A stretch of 22,121 nt of DNA, from the NCBI GenBank assembly GCA_946479075.1, contig CAMLDT010000035.1, positions 1 through 22,121 on the forward strand, given 5' to 3'. The stretch comes from an uncultured Polaromonas sp. Its GTDB lineage: Bacteria > Pseudomonadota > Gammaproteobacteria > Burkholderiales > Burkholderiaceae. This document shows, piece by piece, positions 8,728 to 16,568 of this stretch (its first letter is position 1; each line of letters starts with the position of its first letter). Below the pieces are notes generated by a model, which was not told where the DNA came from, searched no databases, and worked only from the letters and a program-made list of their open reading frames with translations. The position numbers and the translations under genes are program-made.

Positions 8728-9648
8728 ATGATTTGTTTTCGGCCTTGCCGCATAAACGCGGGGAAAACTATGGGGGTTCTGTCAAGACTAGTCGCGCTAG
8801 TTGTTCTAACAGCTAGCGCAACCGGCTGCGCAAATCTGGAAGCTGTCCGGGATTTTGCGGGTAGTAGCGCAAAGCTTACCTCCTACAAAGATGTCACGCT
8901 TCGCTACGTAGACAGTTCCAATCGACGTCTGCTGGAAATTCCGGACACAGACATATTCGCTGCAGAGGCTGCGTCAATCAAGGAGACTTCTGCCGACATG
9001 AAACGGCAGAAGGATGACCTGCTCAAGCTGCACAACGCCGCGACGGGCTACATGGCGGCGCTTGCTTCCCTAGCGGGAGATGAGACGTTCGACATCAGCG
9101 GAGACATTGACAAAGTCGTGGGTTCAATTGCTGCCATTCCAAAACTAGGAATTACAGAGGCACATGCAAAAGCATTTTCTGGAATTGCGCAAAAAGTAGT
9201 AAGTTGGATTCTGGCCGCTAAGCAGTCGAATGATGTTCGAACAATGGTCAAGACCTACGGCGCGGATATGGATCAGGTGTTAGAGGCGATGGAACTCGCC
9301 GCAAAAAACTATGTGGGAGTACTGAGCAACGAAGCCTCTTCCATCCACTCATATCAAGAAGCGCGCCAGGCGGCATGGGCGCCTACAGCTGAGGAGAAGG
9401 CGCAAGTTAACTCACGTCGTCTCCTTGTCGTGTCACTCGCGGATAGGTCGGCACGAATGATTGCTAAGGAATCCGCCGATGCGGTCGAGGCGGCAAAAGG
9501 AGCTGGCAAGGGTGTGACTACGGTACGCGATGGCCACAAGGAAATGTTGAAGAACGTTGACCGGCTTGAAGCAAAGGATGTGGTTGCTCTGCTAAAGAAA
9601 GCTGCCGCAGATCTCAAGGAGATTCGCGCAAATCTGAAGAAACTTTAA
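8728..9648 (+). CDS. Helical lipoprotein, unknown function
   Basis: This 306-residue protein starts at an ATG preceded by GGAGGATC. A hydrophobic stretch (residues 16-30) ends in a lipobox, SATGC, with Cys34 as the predicted acylated residue. An ATG at 8770 would give a more ordinary short signal sequence and is a good alternative start. The rest is almost entirely alpha-helical, with long amphipathic segments rich in Ala, Lys and Glu, especially in the C-terminal 100 residues. No catalytic motif is visible. Residue +2 after the cysteine is Ala, which does not suggest retention in the inner membrane, so an outer-membrane location is likely. It lies 18 bases before the next gene and is surely co-transcribed with it. 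Confidence 0.8.
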   Translation: MICFRPCRINAGKTMGVLSRLVALVVLTASATGCANLEAVRDFAGSSAKLTSYKDVTLRYVDSSNRRLLEIPDTDIFAAEAASIKETSADMKRQKDDLLKLHNAATGYMAALASLAGDETFDISGDIDKVVGSIAAIPKLGITEAHAKAFSGIAQKVVSWILAAKQSNDVRTMVKTYGADMDQVLEAMELAAKNYVGVLSNEASSIHSYQEARQAAWAPTAEEKAQVNSRRLLVVSLADRSARMIAKESADAVEAAKGAGKGVTTVRDGHKEMLKNVDRLEAKDVVALLKKAAADLKEIRANLKKL

Positions 9649-9666
9649 CCGGAGAGGCTAGACATC

Positions 9667-10113
9667 ATGAATGACATACTAAATACGGCGGCCAAAGTTC
9701 AGGCCGTGGCAGACGACTTCACGATCATTGCCGATGAGATGAAGACGAAACGTCGCAAGACATTCGATGACGGAAAAATAACGGCCGATGAGGTCATGCA
9801 GAACGTCAGCGAAGAAACAATGCTTCGCGAACTCGCCACGAAGCTCTACGTCATGTCTAACGACTATGTCGTGAAGGGGGCTCAGGGCTCGCAGTTGGAG
9901 CTGAACAAAGCAATTGCTGAAGCCAAGGCAAAGATCGCTAAGATTGCGCAGTTCAAGAAGGCGGTGAATATTTTTGTCTCCGTCATTGGACTAGCTGGCT
10001 CAATCTTGTCTGGCCAGCCGTTGGCCATAGTTGGCGCCATTTCAGGTGTGAAGCAGGCTGTGAAGGGAAGCGAGGAAGAAGGCGCTGCTGCCCAGAAGAA
10101 GGCCGGCAAATAG
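9667..10113 (+). CDS. Small helical protein with C-terminal hydrophobic segment
   Basis: This 148-residue protein is helical throughout. An amphipathic N-terminal half is followed by a Lys/Ala-rich coiled-coil-like stretch (residues 75-98) and then a hydrophobic Gly-rich segment (100-127) that could insert into a membrane, and a charged tail. The Gly/Ala/Ile pattern of that segment resembles membrane-active or pore-forming peptides, but that is only a likeness. GGAGAGG precedes the ATG. It is the last gene of the lipase-led set and converges on the antitoxin gene, with 41 bases between the stops. I recognise no family. Confidence 0.75.
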   Translation: MNDILNTAAKVQAVADDFTIIADEMKTKRRKTFDDGKITADEVMQNVSEETMLRELATKLYVMSNDYVVKGAQGSQLELNKAIAEAKAKIAKIAQFKKAVNIFVSVIGLAGSILSGQPLAIVGAISGVKQAVKGSEEEGAAAQKKAGK

Positions 10114-10154
10114 AGGGCTCTGCATGGCGGGCAACCTCATCATTCACCAGCAAT

Positions 10155-12083
10155 CTATAACTCACCGATCTCTGCGCTTGGGTGCAATGACGCGGGCGAA
10201 CGCTTTGCCATAGTTTCTAAGGGCGCCAACCAATCATCTACGACAAGCCCGTGATCATAGAACGCTATCAGCTTGTTACCTTTGGCCAACTCGCCTAACC
10301 GAGGCTGCTCATTTGTGATGAGAAGAAGCGGGACATATTCAATACAGACCCCCTCTATGGCGGGAGGATCTGGAAGATTGCTCAACTGCTGGCTCGATTC
10401 GCTGATAAAAGCGAGCATAAAATTTTCATAGGAATATTCCTTATGATTTTCCACTGCGGCCACTAGCATTTTCTCGATTTTCTCAGCTTCAAAGCCACGA
10501 ACGTCCGCCAAGATATAGTCGATCATGAAAAACTTCTGCTCAATCGCACCCAAGTGCGAGAAGTAGCTGTAGTCACGGGGTATTCCGTATTCAGAGGCTA
10601 GCCTCATACGATGCTCGTATCGCCAGCCGATCCAATCGCGCAGCAGAAGTTCTATCAAATCTTTTTTCTGAAATCGATCAGCGATTTTTCCTAGCTTGGC
10701 CTTTGCTGATTCCTCCAGTACATTGGCACTAGGTACCAATATGCTCCATCCTTTTTCGTGCAACGTAACGTTGGACATAGTGACCTCTTGCCACCAGCAA
10801 ATATCTGCCGAAGGATCGCAAAGGATCAGAATGACTGGGACACTATAGTCACTCCAGTATTGCAAATGCGAATGGTTTCCTCTATAAATATGCCCTTCCG
10901 CCACCCGCTCCTTTAGATAAGATGGGCCGCACTTGATCTGAACGGCAATAAGACGCCCATGACTGGTTCGGTCCTTCTCCTGGACTTCGATTTCTCCGTC
11001 AATGCCGATATCACTTGTTGGCTTCTCTCGAAATGTCCATCCAAGGTCTTTTTGGACTCTAAGCGCGACAAGCGCTACTCCAATGCGCCCCTGGCCATCT
11101 TCATGCGTGAGAGTAGGTTGAGAAGCCTTCTTGCGTTTTGCTTTGGACTTCGGCACATTGTCTTGAAGTTCATTCCCGCCCTCCAATTTTGGCGTGCCAG
11201 AAACCACGAAGGCGCTCTCATTTTCTGGTGGAAGAGTTTGTTGAACTACATGATCAATCGAGGTCGATGTAGTTAGGCCTTTGGCGTTGACGTCGAGTTC
11301 CGCATTAGGTAACTCGGGACTTAAGTTTGCGGCGGAGGGAAACTCAACTTCGCCCTTCGTTCGGCCTATTGAATTCGGGACTGCCAGCATAAGGCTCGAT
11401 TGAGCCTCTCCCACACTTGGATGTTGCACCTTCTCGTCTGCGGCAATCAATCGCACAAACGCTTCGATATCAAGAACGACCTCTGGAAAGCATCCTCTTT
11501 TGAGAAGAGAAACTAGACGTGCACATGATCGCGCTTGGCAGTTCAGTGATTTTTCTGGATTGAACTCAATATCCGTGAATCCATCGTAGAGATAAAGACG
11601 TTCTTTGAGAAAACTAGTGTGATCTCTCAATGCGTACATGTATAGCCAGTCGTAGAACGCAGTTTTAGGAGTTAAGTCCCAATGGATTTTTCCAAAGGAA
11701 AATCCCGTAAGAGGTCCAGACTCTTTTAGTCTTACATCCTGCTTTGCGTCTTTTGGAGATGCAAAGTACAGATCATGATATGGGCCACCGTCCCTAAATA
11801 TTTTGCTGCCTTGATACGCAGACTCAAGAGGCACTTTTTCACCAGTAGGAAGTTCCACTGAAAGATTGAATGCACTTAACCGCTTACCGATGGGCTTTTC
11901 TGACTTCGTTGAGACCTCGAGCAAGCGTGAAAGTCCGAGGGAAGCTCCGCCCGCATGAAGCGCTTCAATATTTTTTTTCTTTTGTACTGCTGCAAATCCA
12001 GAGTTCCAATGGAAATTGATGGATATCTCTTCGAAGAGTCGTGCGCCGCCCTCCTTCGGAATAAAAATCGGTCGTGTTGCCAT
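10155..12083 (-). CDS. DarT1-type NADAR antitoxin fused to DUF4365 nuclease-like domain
   Basis: The protein has 642 residues in three parts. Residues 1-215 match the NADAR family found with DarT1 toxins: ESAYQGSKIF (88-97), GGPYHDLYF and TPKTAFYDWLY (138-148). NADAR enzymes remove ADP-ribose from nucleobases, which neutralises the toxin. A low-complexity linker (215-325) follows. Residues 328-475 are a DUF4365 domain with SDIGIDGEIEV (D358, D362, E364), AVQIKCG (Q382, K384) and HLQYWSDYSVPV; this is a PD-(D/E)XK-like fold seen in defence genes. Residues 475-642 are a helical region of unknown role. Its start overlaps the darT stop by one base (TGATG), so it is co-translated with the toxin. 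A NADAR antitoxin fused to a nuclease-like domain is unusual: it could be a dual antitoxin/effector. The domain calls are strong; the joint role is inference. Confidence 0.85.
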   Translation of the reverse strand: MATRPIFIPKEGGARLFEEISINFHWNSGFAAVQKKKNIEALHAGGASLGLSRLLEVSTKSEKPIGKRLSAFNLSVELPTGEKVPLESAYQGSKIFRDGGPYHDLYFASPKDAKQDVRLKESGPLTGFSFGKIHWDLTPKTAFYDWLYMYALRDHTSFLKERLYLYDGFTDIEFNPEKSLNCQARSCARLVSLLKRGCFPEVVLDIEAFVRLIAADEKVQHPSVGEAQSSLMLAVPNSIGRTKGEVEFPSAANLSPELPNAELDVNAKGLTTSTSIDHVVQQTLPPENESAFVVSGTPKLEGGNELQDNVPKSKAKRKKASQPTLTHEDGQGRIGVALVALRVQKDLGWTFREKPTSDIGIDGEIEVQEKDRTSHGRLIAVQIKCGPSYLKERVAEGHIYRGNHSHLQYWSDYSVPVILILCDPSADICWWQEVTMSNVTLHEKGWSILVPSANVLEESAKAKLGKIADRFQKKDLIELLLRDWIGWRYEHRMRLASEYGIPRDYSYFSHLGAIEQKFFMIDYILADVRGFEAEKIEKMLVAAVENHKEYSYENFMLAFISESSQQLSNLPDPPAIEGVCIEYVPLLLITNEQPRLGELAKGNKLIAFYDHGLVVDDWLAPLETMAKRSPASLHPSAEIGEL

Positions 12084-12601
12084 CAGGCTTTTTTAAGAAG
12101 TTTCAGAGGAATATCGTGAGGCACAAGAATTTCATATTTTCGAGCCACCTTCAGTCGGCTTTGAATGCTCGCATCTTTCCAGTTGGTTCGAGTAAAAAGC
12201 ACCTCAAAATCCAAATCTGCTTCGGCAGCTTCAACGAAAGTCAGGGGTTTGACATCAGCCTTGTTGGATACGCCTGGCGAAAATCGCACATTACTCAAAT
12301 CCATCACACTGAGATCCACGCTGATCCAATACACAGTTTCTATCCGCTTGTCCTGCTGCGCGTGGTAAAGCATTGGATGGTTTTGATCAAGGCAGAGATG
12401 AATGTACTTATCCATGCCCAAGCGTTCATCTGCATCGTGACTCCATTCGTTTCCGCCTGCCGCAGGTATTTTTACTCCGCGTCGGTTAAGTTCACATAGA
12501 CGAAGAAGTCCCAACGCGTTGATCGACTGAATATTTTTGGAATCAGTGAAATGGTAAAGCGAATTAATACCAAACTGCTTTGCAAACTGGGCACCCGTCA
12601 T
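12083..12601 (-). CDS. darT: DarT-type DNA ADP-ribosyltransferase toxin (DUF4433)
   Basis: This 172-residue protein has the DarT layout: SLYHFTDSKNIQSI near the N-terminus (NAD-binding His17), a central NHPMLYH segment (74-80), WISVDLSVM, and the C-terminal RKYEILVPHDIP containing the likely catalytic Glu157. DarT enzymes use NAD to attach ADP-ribose to bases of single-stranded DNA, stopping replication of host or phage DNA. The NADAR partner immediately downstream points to the DarT1 branch, known to act in phage defence. The start is ATG at 12601 with AAGGAGA five bases upstream. Length is a little below the family norm of about 200 residues. The active-site residues appear intact, so the toxin is probably functional. 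Confidence 0.88.
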   Translation of the reverse strand: MTGAQFAKQFGINSLYHFTDSKNIQSINALGLLRLCELNRRGVKIPAAGGNEWSHDADERLGMDKYIHLCLDQNHPMLYHAQQDKRIETVYWISVDLSVMDLSNVRFSPGVSNKADVKPLTFVEAAEADLDFEVLFTRTNWKDASIQSRLKVARKYEILVPHDIPLKLLKKA

Positions 12602-12689
12602 ACGCTCTCCTTAGAGACATACTTACACAGGCGCTCATTTTAAATCCTAGATAGGCATGCTGCCTGGTCTGTTATACACGAAAGCATAT

Positions 12690-13022
12690 ATGGCCATCGA
12701 TCCAATTTCATCGACCGTAAAGCCTCCTGTTCTTAAATTCACTACTCGAGTGCTTTTGCACGAGCCAATAGTGTCCGAAGACTATGAAAACCTTCATCAA
12801 GCCATGGAGGATGAAGGCTTCAGTCGGACCATTGTTGGAGCTGACGACAAGCGTTACGACCTTCCCCAAGCTGAATACAACCTGGTGGCACCGTTAACAG
12901 CACAGCAAGTACTTGAGAAGGCGAAGACTGCTGCTGGAAAACGCAATAAGAATTTCGCCGTTTTGGTAACAGAAGGGACTCGCGTTTGGAGCGGGTTAAA
13001 GCCAACCAAGCCCGCCAAATAG
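12690..13022 (+). CDS. Small protein, possible ferredoxin-fold (GhoS/DUF2622-like)
   Basis: The product has 110 residues from the ATG at 12690; an ATG at 12657 in the same frame would add 11. The pattern LH-x-x-M-x-x-x-GF-x-R-x-I, then LP-x-AEY, then a late VLVTEG-x-x-x-W segment gives a beta-alpha-beta/beta-alpha-beta outline like Cas2/GhoS-type small proteins. GhoS is an RNA-cutting antitoxin, but sequence likeness is weak and I do not claim that activity. It is divergent from darT (88 bases apart) and convergent on the HEPN gene, so it is transcribed alone. Real coding potential is likely from the even codon use and conserved-looking pattern. Confidence 0.7.
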   Translation: MAIDPISSTVKPPVLKFTTRVLLHEPIVSEDYENLHQAMEDEGFSRTIVGADDKRYDLPQAEYNLVAPLTAQQVLEKAKTAAGKRNKNFAVLVTEGTRVWSGLKPTKPAK

Positions 13023-13040
13023 CCTTTGCCCGCCGCTGAG

Positions 13041-13631
13041 TTAATCCAGAGTTGAAGCAGTATTCCCACGGTGTTCACTGGCTGGACCGATTGCCCGCAA
13101 CGCCTTGTCGGTCGCATTGACTAGCTCCTTCAAGAAGCGAATTACTTTCAGAAGATCATCCTTATTGACAGGGTGAGGTGGTGTTGGTCCAGGCAGACTC
13201 TTGCGGGAGCGATGAACCACGTCACCCCGCAGCTTCATATAGTCGTCAAGACGTTTCCGAGCAGAAGGTGCATCCATTTGGTTCCATGTCCAGGCGGTCG
13301 AGAGGTCAACACCAGCGAAGTCCTTGAACAACTGAATCGCTTTCACAGAATTGGGGTTGTGCAGTCGGTTGATTTCATCGATGAGGCGACCTTGAACGTA
13401 GCCCGCAATATGCGAGTCCCTCACACCTTTGAGTCTCTCCATCGCTGCTTCAGTGAGGCGATCTTCTACATAGGTCTCCCACGCCGTCATCGCCATCACC
13501 AGACCAGCCCTTTTCAGCACCTCCGTTTCTGGTGGTGGTTTTTCGGGGTTTAGTGTGACGAAGTGAGCGAGTAGATGCTCGGCATCCTTGATCGATTCTA
13601 AAAAAGTCAGGCTCGCCTTTGATTCAGACAT
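13041..13631 (-). CDS. HEPN-domain protein (RiboL-PSP-HEPN type)
   Basis: This 196-residue all-helical protein starts at ATG 13631, preceded by GGGAG; the open frame runs upstream of it into the regulator gene but lacks coding character there. It has MTAWETYVEDRL (48-59), a central HNPNSVKAIQLFKDF (91-105) and the HEPN catalytic pattern R-x4-H at R135-H140 (RGDVVH). HEPN proteins of this branch are predicted ribonucleases in toxin-antitoxin and phage-defence loci. The XRE-type regulator lies 53 bases upstream on the same strand. No MNT-type nucleotidyltransferase antitoxin is adjacent, so how it is kept silent is unclear. Confidence 0.82.
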   Translation of the reverse strand: MSESKASLTFLESIKDAEHLLAHFVTLNPEKPPPETEVLKRAGLVMAMTAWETYVEDRLTEAAMERLKGVRDSHIAGYVQGRLIDEINRLHNPNSVKAIQLFKDFAGVDLSTAWTWNQMDAPSARKRLDDYMKLRGDVVHRSRKSLPGPTPPHPVNKDDLLKVIRFLKELVNATDKALRAIGPASEHRGNTASTLD

Positions 13632-13684
13632 GGAGTTCTCCCTGGCAGAATCATAGTGCTGGACATTACCCCCTGATAGATGTC

Positions 13685-14170
13685 TTAGAGATTTCTCGTC
13701 GCTGGTTTTGCGCTCCTCTCCCCACGCCGAGATTGGGCCTTCCTGACCTGTCGAACATGACTGGTTAAACACTCGTTTGGCGTATCCAAAAACTCTTGAA
13801 GGAATTCCTGAAAGCGGGGATAGGCAGGCCATCGCCCCAGCTTCTCCCACGCCTCCCATGTGGACTTATCGACCGAATTCCGCCTCGCTGCTTCGGCTGT
13901 CGTCCATCCAAGTGACCGACGTTTCCACCTGAGTTGCCCGCCAACTGACTCTGGCCGCGGCTCTGGGTTGTGGCCCAGGTACTCAATAACGGCGGGCATA
14001 AACGCGACTGGAACGGTCTGGGTTCGGCCCAATTCCCAGTTCATGACGGTGTATCCGTCTATCCCGAAGCGCACCCCAAGCTCCCGCTGGGTTAGTCCAT
14101 CACCGAGCCGCTTCTTGAGGATGTGCTCACCCACGGTTTGTGGCGCACCTTTAAAACCCTTAGAAATCAA
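13685..14170 (-). CDS. XRE-family DNA-binding regulator at island edge
   Basis: This 161-residue protein has a helix-turn-helix of the Cro/C1 type at about residues 13-50 (GEHILKKRLGDGLTQRELG, then WELGRT), and a second, degenerate copy of the same unit at about 75-115 (GGQLRWKRRSLGWT, then WEAWEKLG). The tail is basic. No ATG is available at the 5' end. A TTG at 14170 has AAGG just upstream and gives a normal family start; another TTG at 14200 has no ribosome site. It is the last island gene before comM and is transcribed inward. It probably controls itself and the HEPN gene downstream; its promoter must lie within or next to the comM junction. Confidence 0.78.
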   Translation of the reverse strand: MISKGFKGAPQTVGEHILKKRLGDGLTQRELGVRFGIDGYTVMNWELGRTQTVPVAFMPAVIEYLGHNPEPRPESVGGQLRWKRRSLGWTTAEAARRNSVDKSTWEAWEKLGRWPAYPRFQEFLQEFLDTPNECLTSHVRQVRKAQSRRGERSAKPATRNL

Positions 14171-14204
14171 GACCTTACGTGTGTACGGAACGTATGGCAA
14201 AAGG

Positions 14205-14222
14205 GCAACGCGACTATGCCCC
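14205..14222. other. Island/comM junction
   Basis: Left of about 14,214 the sequence is low-GC island DNA; to the right it reads as comM codons (TGC CCC TGC GGC TAC) of the conserved NPCPCG-Y-L-G segment. The base before TGC no longer matches the expected Pro codon, placing the break within a few bases of 14,214. No tRNA, no transposase and no TGT/ACA-type transposon end is visible at the junction. The exact attachment core needs the left end, which is outside the window. Confidence 0.6.
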
Positions 14223-14681
14223 TGCGGCTACCTCGGCTCCTCGTTGCGCGCCTGCCGCTGCTCACCCGACCAGGTGTCGCGTTACCAGGGCAAGCTCAGC
14301 GGCCCGCTGCTGGACCGCATCGACCTGCATGTGGAAGTCGGCGCCCTGGCTGCCGACGAGCTGATCAACACGCCGCCGGGCGAAAGCACCGCCGCGATCC
14401 GGCAGCGCGTGGTCGCCGCCCGGGACCGCGCGATGGCGCGCCAGGGCAGCAGCAACCAGGCGCTGCAGGGCAAAGCCATCGACACCCAGTGCCAGCTCGA
14501 CGAAGCCGCTGCGAAGTTTCTGAACACGGCGGCCGCGCGGCTGGGCTGGTCGGGGCGCAGCATTCATCGCTGCCTGAAGGTGGCGCGCACCATCGCAGAC
14601 CTGGCCGGTGCGCAGTCCGTGCAACTCCCGCACGTGGCCGAGGCGGTGCAGTACCGGCGCGCGCTCAAGGCGGCGCACTGA
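14214..14681 (+). pseudogene. comM: comM (yifB) 3' remnant, Mg-chelatase-like ATPase
   Basis: About 155 codons of the ComM C-terminus remain: CPCGYLG, CRCSPDQVSRYQGKLSGPLLDRIDLH, an arginine-rich helix (AIRQRVVAARDRAMARQG), and the closing SGRSIHRCLKVARTIADLAG with AVQYRRAL. Intact ComM is about 500 residues; the AAA+ core with Walker A and B is missing here, carried away by the island. ComM is a hexameric helicase that drives branch migration of incoming DNA in natural transformation. The remnant has no start codon of its own and is probably inactive, so transformation could be reduced in this strain. GC content and codon use match the backbone to the right. Confidence 0.88.
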
Positions 14682-14708
14682 GCGACTGCCCGGATCCGGA
14701 CCGGCCGC

Positions 14709-16010
14709 TCAGATGTGGGACGGCAACCACGTCGCCAGTGAAGGCCACGCGTAAATCAGCCATGCGAGGAACAGGATCAAAACCCAGTAGGGCACGGCGC
14801 CGGCAAAAATTTCGCTGACCCTGATGTTGCGGTCCGGGATGGCGGCCTTGACCACAAACACGCCAATGCCGAAGGGGGGCGTCAGCACACCGGCCTCGAT
14901 CACCAGAATGCCGATCAGCGCGAACACGATGGGATCGATGCCCAGGGCCGTCGCCACCGGCCAGAAGATGGGCACGGTCAGCAGCATGATGGAAATGCTG
15001 TCGATCATGGCGCCCAGAAAGAACCACACAGCCACCATGAACAGCAGGGTGCCGCCGCTTCCCAGCCCGAGCGACTCCAGCAAGGCCTGCACTTCCTGCG
15101 GCACACCGTTGAGGGCAATCAATTTGCTGTAGATGGTGGCGCTCAGGAGCAATAGCATGATGGGGGTGACGGTGCGACCGGCTTCGACAAACGCGTCGAA
15201 CAGGCCGCGCCAGCGCATGCCCTTGAACCAGGCCAGAATGGCCGCCCCTACAAGACCCACAGCGCTGCCCTCGGTCGGGGTGAAATAGCCAAACCAGATG
15301 CCGCCCAGCGTGATCGCGATGAGCACGCCGACGCCCAGGGAGCCCCCAACCTGCGCGCGGGTGAGGGCCACGCGGTCTTCCTGGGCCACCTCGGGCGCGG
15401 CGGACGGTTTGAGTTTGGCGTAGGTCACGCAATACACGGCGTACATCAATGCCAGCAGCAGGCCGGGGAAAACGCCCGCGGCAAACAGCTTGCCCACCGA
15501 CTGCTCGGTGAGGATGGCCCAGACGATCATGAACACCGACGGAGGAATCAACAGGCCCAGCACCGAGCTGCCCGCGATGCAACCGGTGGCGAAGCTGCGG
15601 CTGTAACCCGCTTCACGCATCGCCGGGTAGGCCACGTGGCTGAAGGCCGCAGCGGCAGCCACACCCACACCGGTGACCGCCGCGAACACCGCATTGCCAC
15701 CGACGGTGGCCACCGCGAGCCGGCCGGGAACGCCACGCAAACCGCGGTTGACCACATTGAACAGGTCACTGGCCGCACCACAGTGTGCGATCAGCATGCC
15801 CATGACGGTGAAGCAAGGGATGACGACGAAGTTGTATTCCTTGATGCCGGAGAGCGCCGATTGCTGCAGCAGGTTGATCATGGGCTCCAGCCCGCCCAGC
15901 GCGAAATACAGGCCCAGGGCAGCAGATGCCGCGAAGGCGAAAACGATGGGCACACCCACCACCACAAGCACGAGCAGCGCGATGAGGCCGCTCCACATTT
16001 CGAATGACAT
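14709..16010 (-). CDS. dctM: TRAP transporter large permease (DctM family)
   Basis: This 433-residue protein has about 12 hydrophobic segments. It carries family hallmarks such as VIPCFTVMGMLI, GSSVLGLLIPPSVFMI, FTPTEGSAVG and the C-terminal IEAGVLTPPFGIGVFV. DctM is the sodium-driven transport channel of tripartite ATP-independent periplasmic importers; it works with the small permease just upstream and the binding protein further up. The start at 16010 is nine bases past the dctQ stop, so the two are co-transcribed. It is the last gene of the leftward cluster and converges on comM. Substrate is probably an organic acid. Confidence 0.93.
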   Translation of the reverse strand: MSFEMWSGLIALLVLVVVGVPIVFAFAASAALGLYFALGGLEPMINLLQQSALSGIKEYNFVVIPCFTVMGMLIAHCGAASDLFNVVNRGLRGVPGRLAVATVGGNAVFAAVTGVGVAAAAAFSHVAYPAMREAGYSRSFATGCIAGSSVLGLLIPPSVFMIVWAILTEQSVGKLFAAGVFPGLLLALMYAVYCVTYAKLKPSAAPEVAQEDRVALTRAQVGGSLGVGVLIAITLGGIWFGYFTPTEGSAVGLVGAAILAWFKGMRWRGLFDAFVEAGRTVTPIMLLLLSATIYSKLIALNGVPQEVQALLESLGLGSGGTLLFMVAVWFFLGAMIDSISIMLLTVPIFWPVATALGIDPIVFALIGILVIEAGVLTPPFGIGVFVVKAAIPDRNIRVSEIFAGAVPYWVLILFLAWLIYAWPSLATWLPSHI

Positions 16011-16019
16011 GTTCTGGTC

Positions 16020-16526
16020 CTATTCCGGCTGTTGTTCTTCTTTGGCACCCATGCGCCCACACACGCCCTCGGCCACGAAGCCGATGCACACCGCGGCAGC
16101 GATCACCCACAGCACGATGGAGCCGAAACGCAGCGGCCAGGCCGGAATGCGAAAGGCGTCGTTGCCGAAAAACTCGCCGGTGTGCCAGCCGGCCATCGAG
16201 GGCTCCCACGAGGCAATCACCATGGCCACAAAAAATGCGGCGCCCAGCAAATAGGTAAAGGCATTGAACTGGCTGCGCACCGCCGGCGGCAGGCGGTCCA
16301 GGAAAAAGGTCACGCGCAGCAGCTTGCGCTCGCGGATCACATAGGGCGTCTGCATGAAGGTCAGCAACACCAGGCCCACGCCGACGAGTTCAGCCGTGCC
16401 CGCAAACGGCTTGTTGAACAACATGCGCGCCGCAACGTCATAACAAATCACCAGCGTCAGCAGGGTCAGCACGCAAGCGCCCATCACATGCAGGCCCAGC
16501 AGGGCCCGGTCGGTCCATTTCTTCAT
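16020..16526 (-). CDS. dctQ: TRAP transporter small permease (DctQ family)
   Basis: This 168-residue protein has four transmembrane helices, with the conserved segment between helices 1 and 2 (CYDVAARMLFNKPFAGTAEL) and a charged loop before helix 3 (RERKLLRVTFFLDRLP). It partners DctM in the inner membrane. The ATG at 16526 follows GAGG by six bases; a GTG one codon upstream is possible. The C-terminus is glutamine/glutamate-rich. The region upstream is a striking purine tract on the coding strand that may serve as a broad ribosome-binding zone. Confidence 0.9.
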   Translation of the reverse strand: MKKWTDRALLGLHVMGACVLTLLTLVICYDVAARMLFNKPFAGTAELVGVGLVLLTFMQTPYVIRERKLLRVTFFLDRLPPAVRSQFNAFTYLLGAAFFVAMVIASWEPSMAGWHTGEFFGNDAFRIPAWPLRFGSIVLWVIAAAVCIGFVAEGVCGRMGAKEEQQPE

Positions 16527-16568
16527 CACACGCCTCTTTCTCTTCCTCTTCTCTTACTCTTACTTTTC

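Noticed and set aside
10155..12083. Macrodomain DarG antitoxin
   Set aside because: The N-terminal part has no macrodomain glycine-rich loops; ESAYQGSKIF and TPKTAFYDWLY fit the NADAR branch instead.
13632..13859. N-terminal extension of the HEPN protein
   Set aside because: It would overlap the XRE gene, shows no family likeness and lacks a ribosome site, whereas ATG 13631 has GGGAG upstream.
14190..14220. Tn7-like transposon end or tRNA attachment site at the junction
   Set aside because: No TGT/ACA terminus, no repeated 22-base binding sites and no tRNA-like fold were seen near the junction. The left end is not available for comparison.
14123..14818. Plus-strand frame crossing the island junction in a different frame from comM
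   Set aside because: The product is a Pro/Arg/Ala-rich shadow of comM; the true frame is fixed by CPCGYLG and the C-terminal landmarks.
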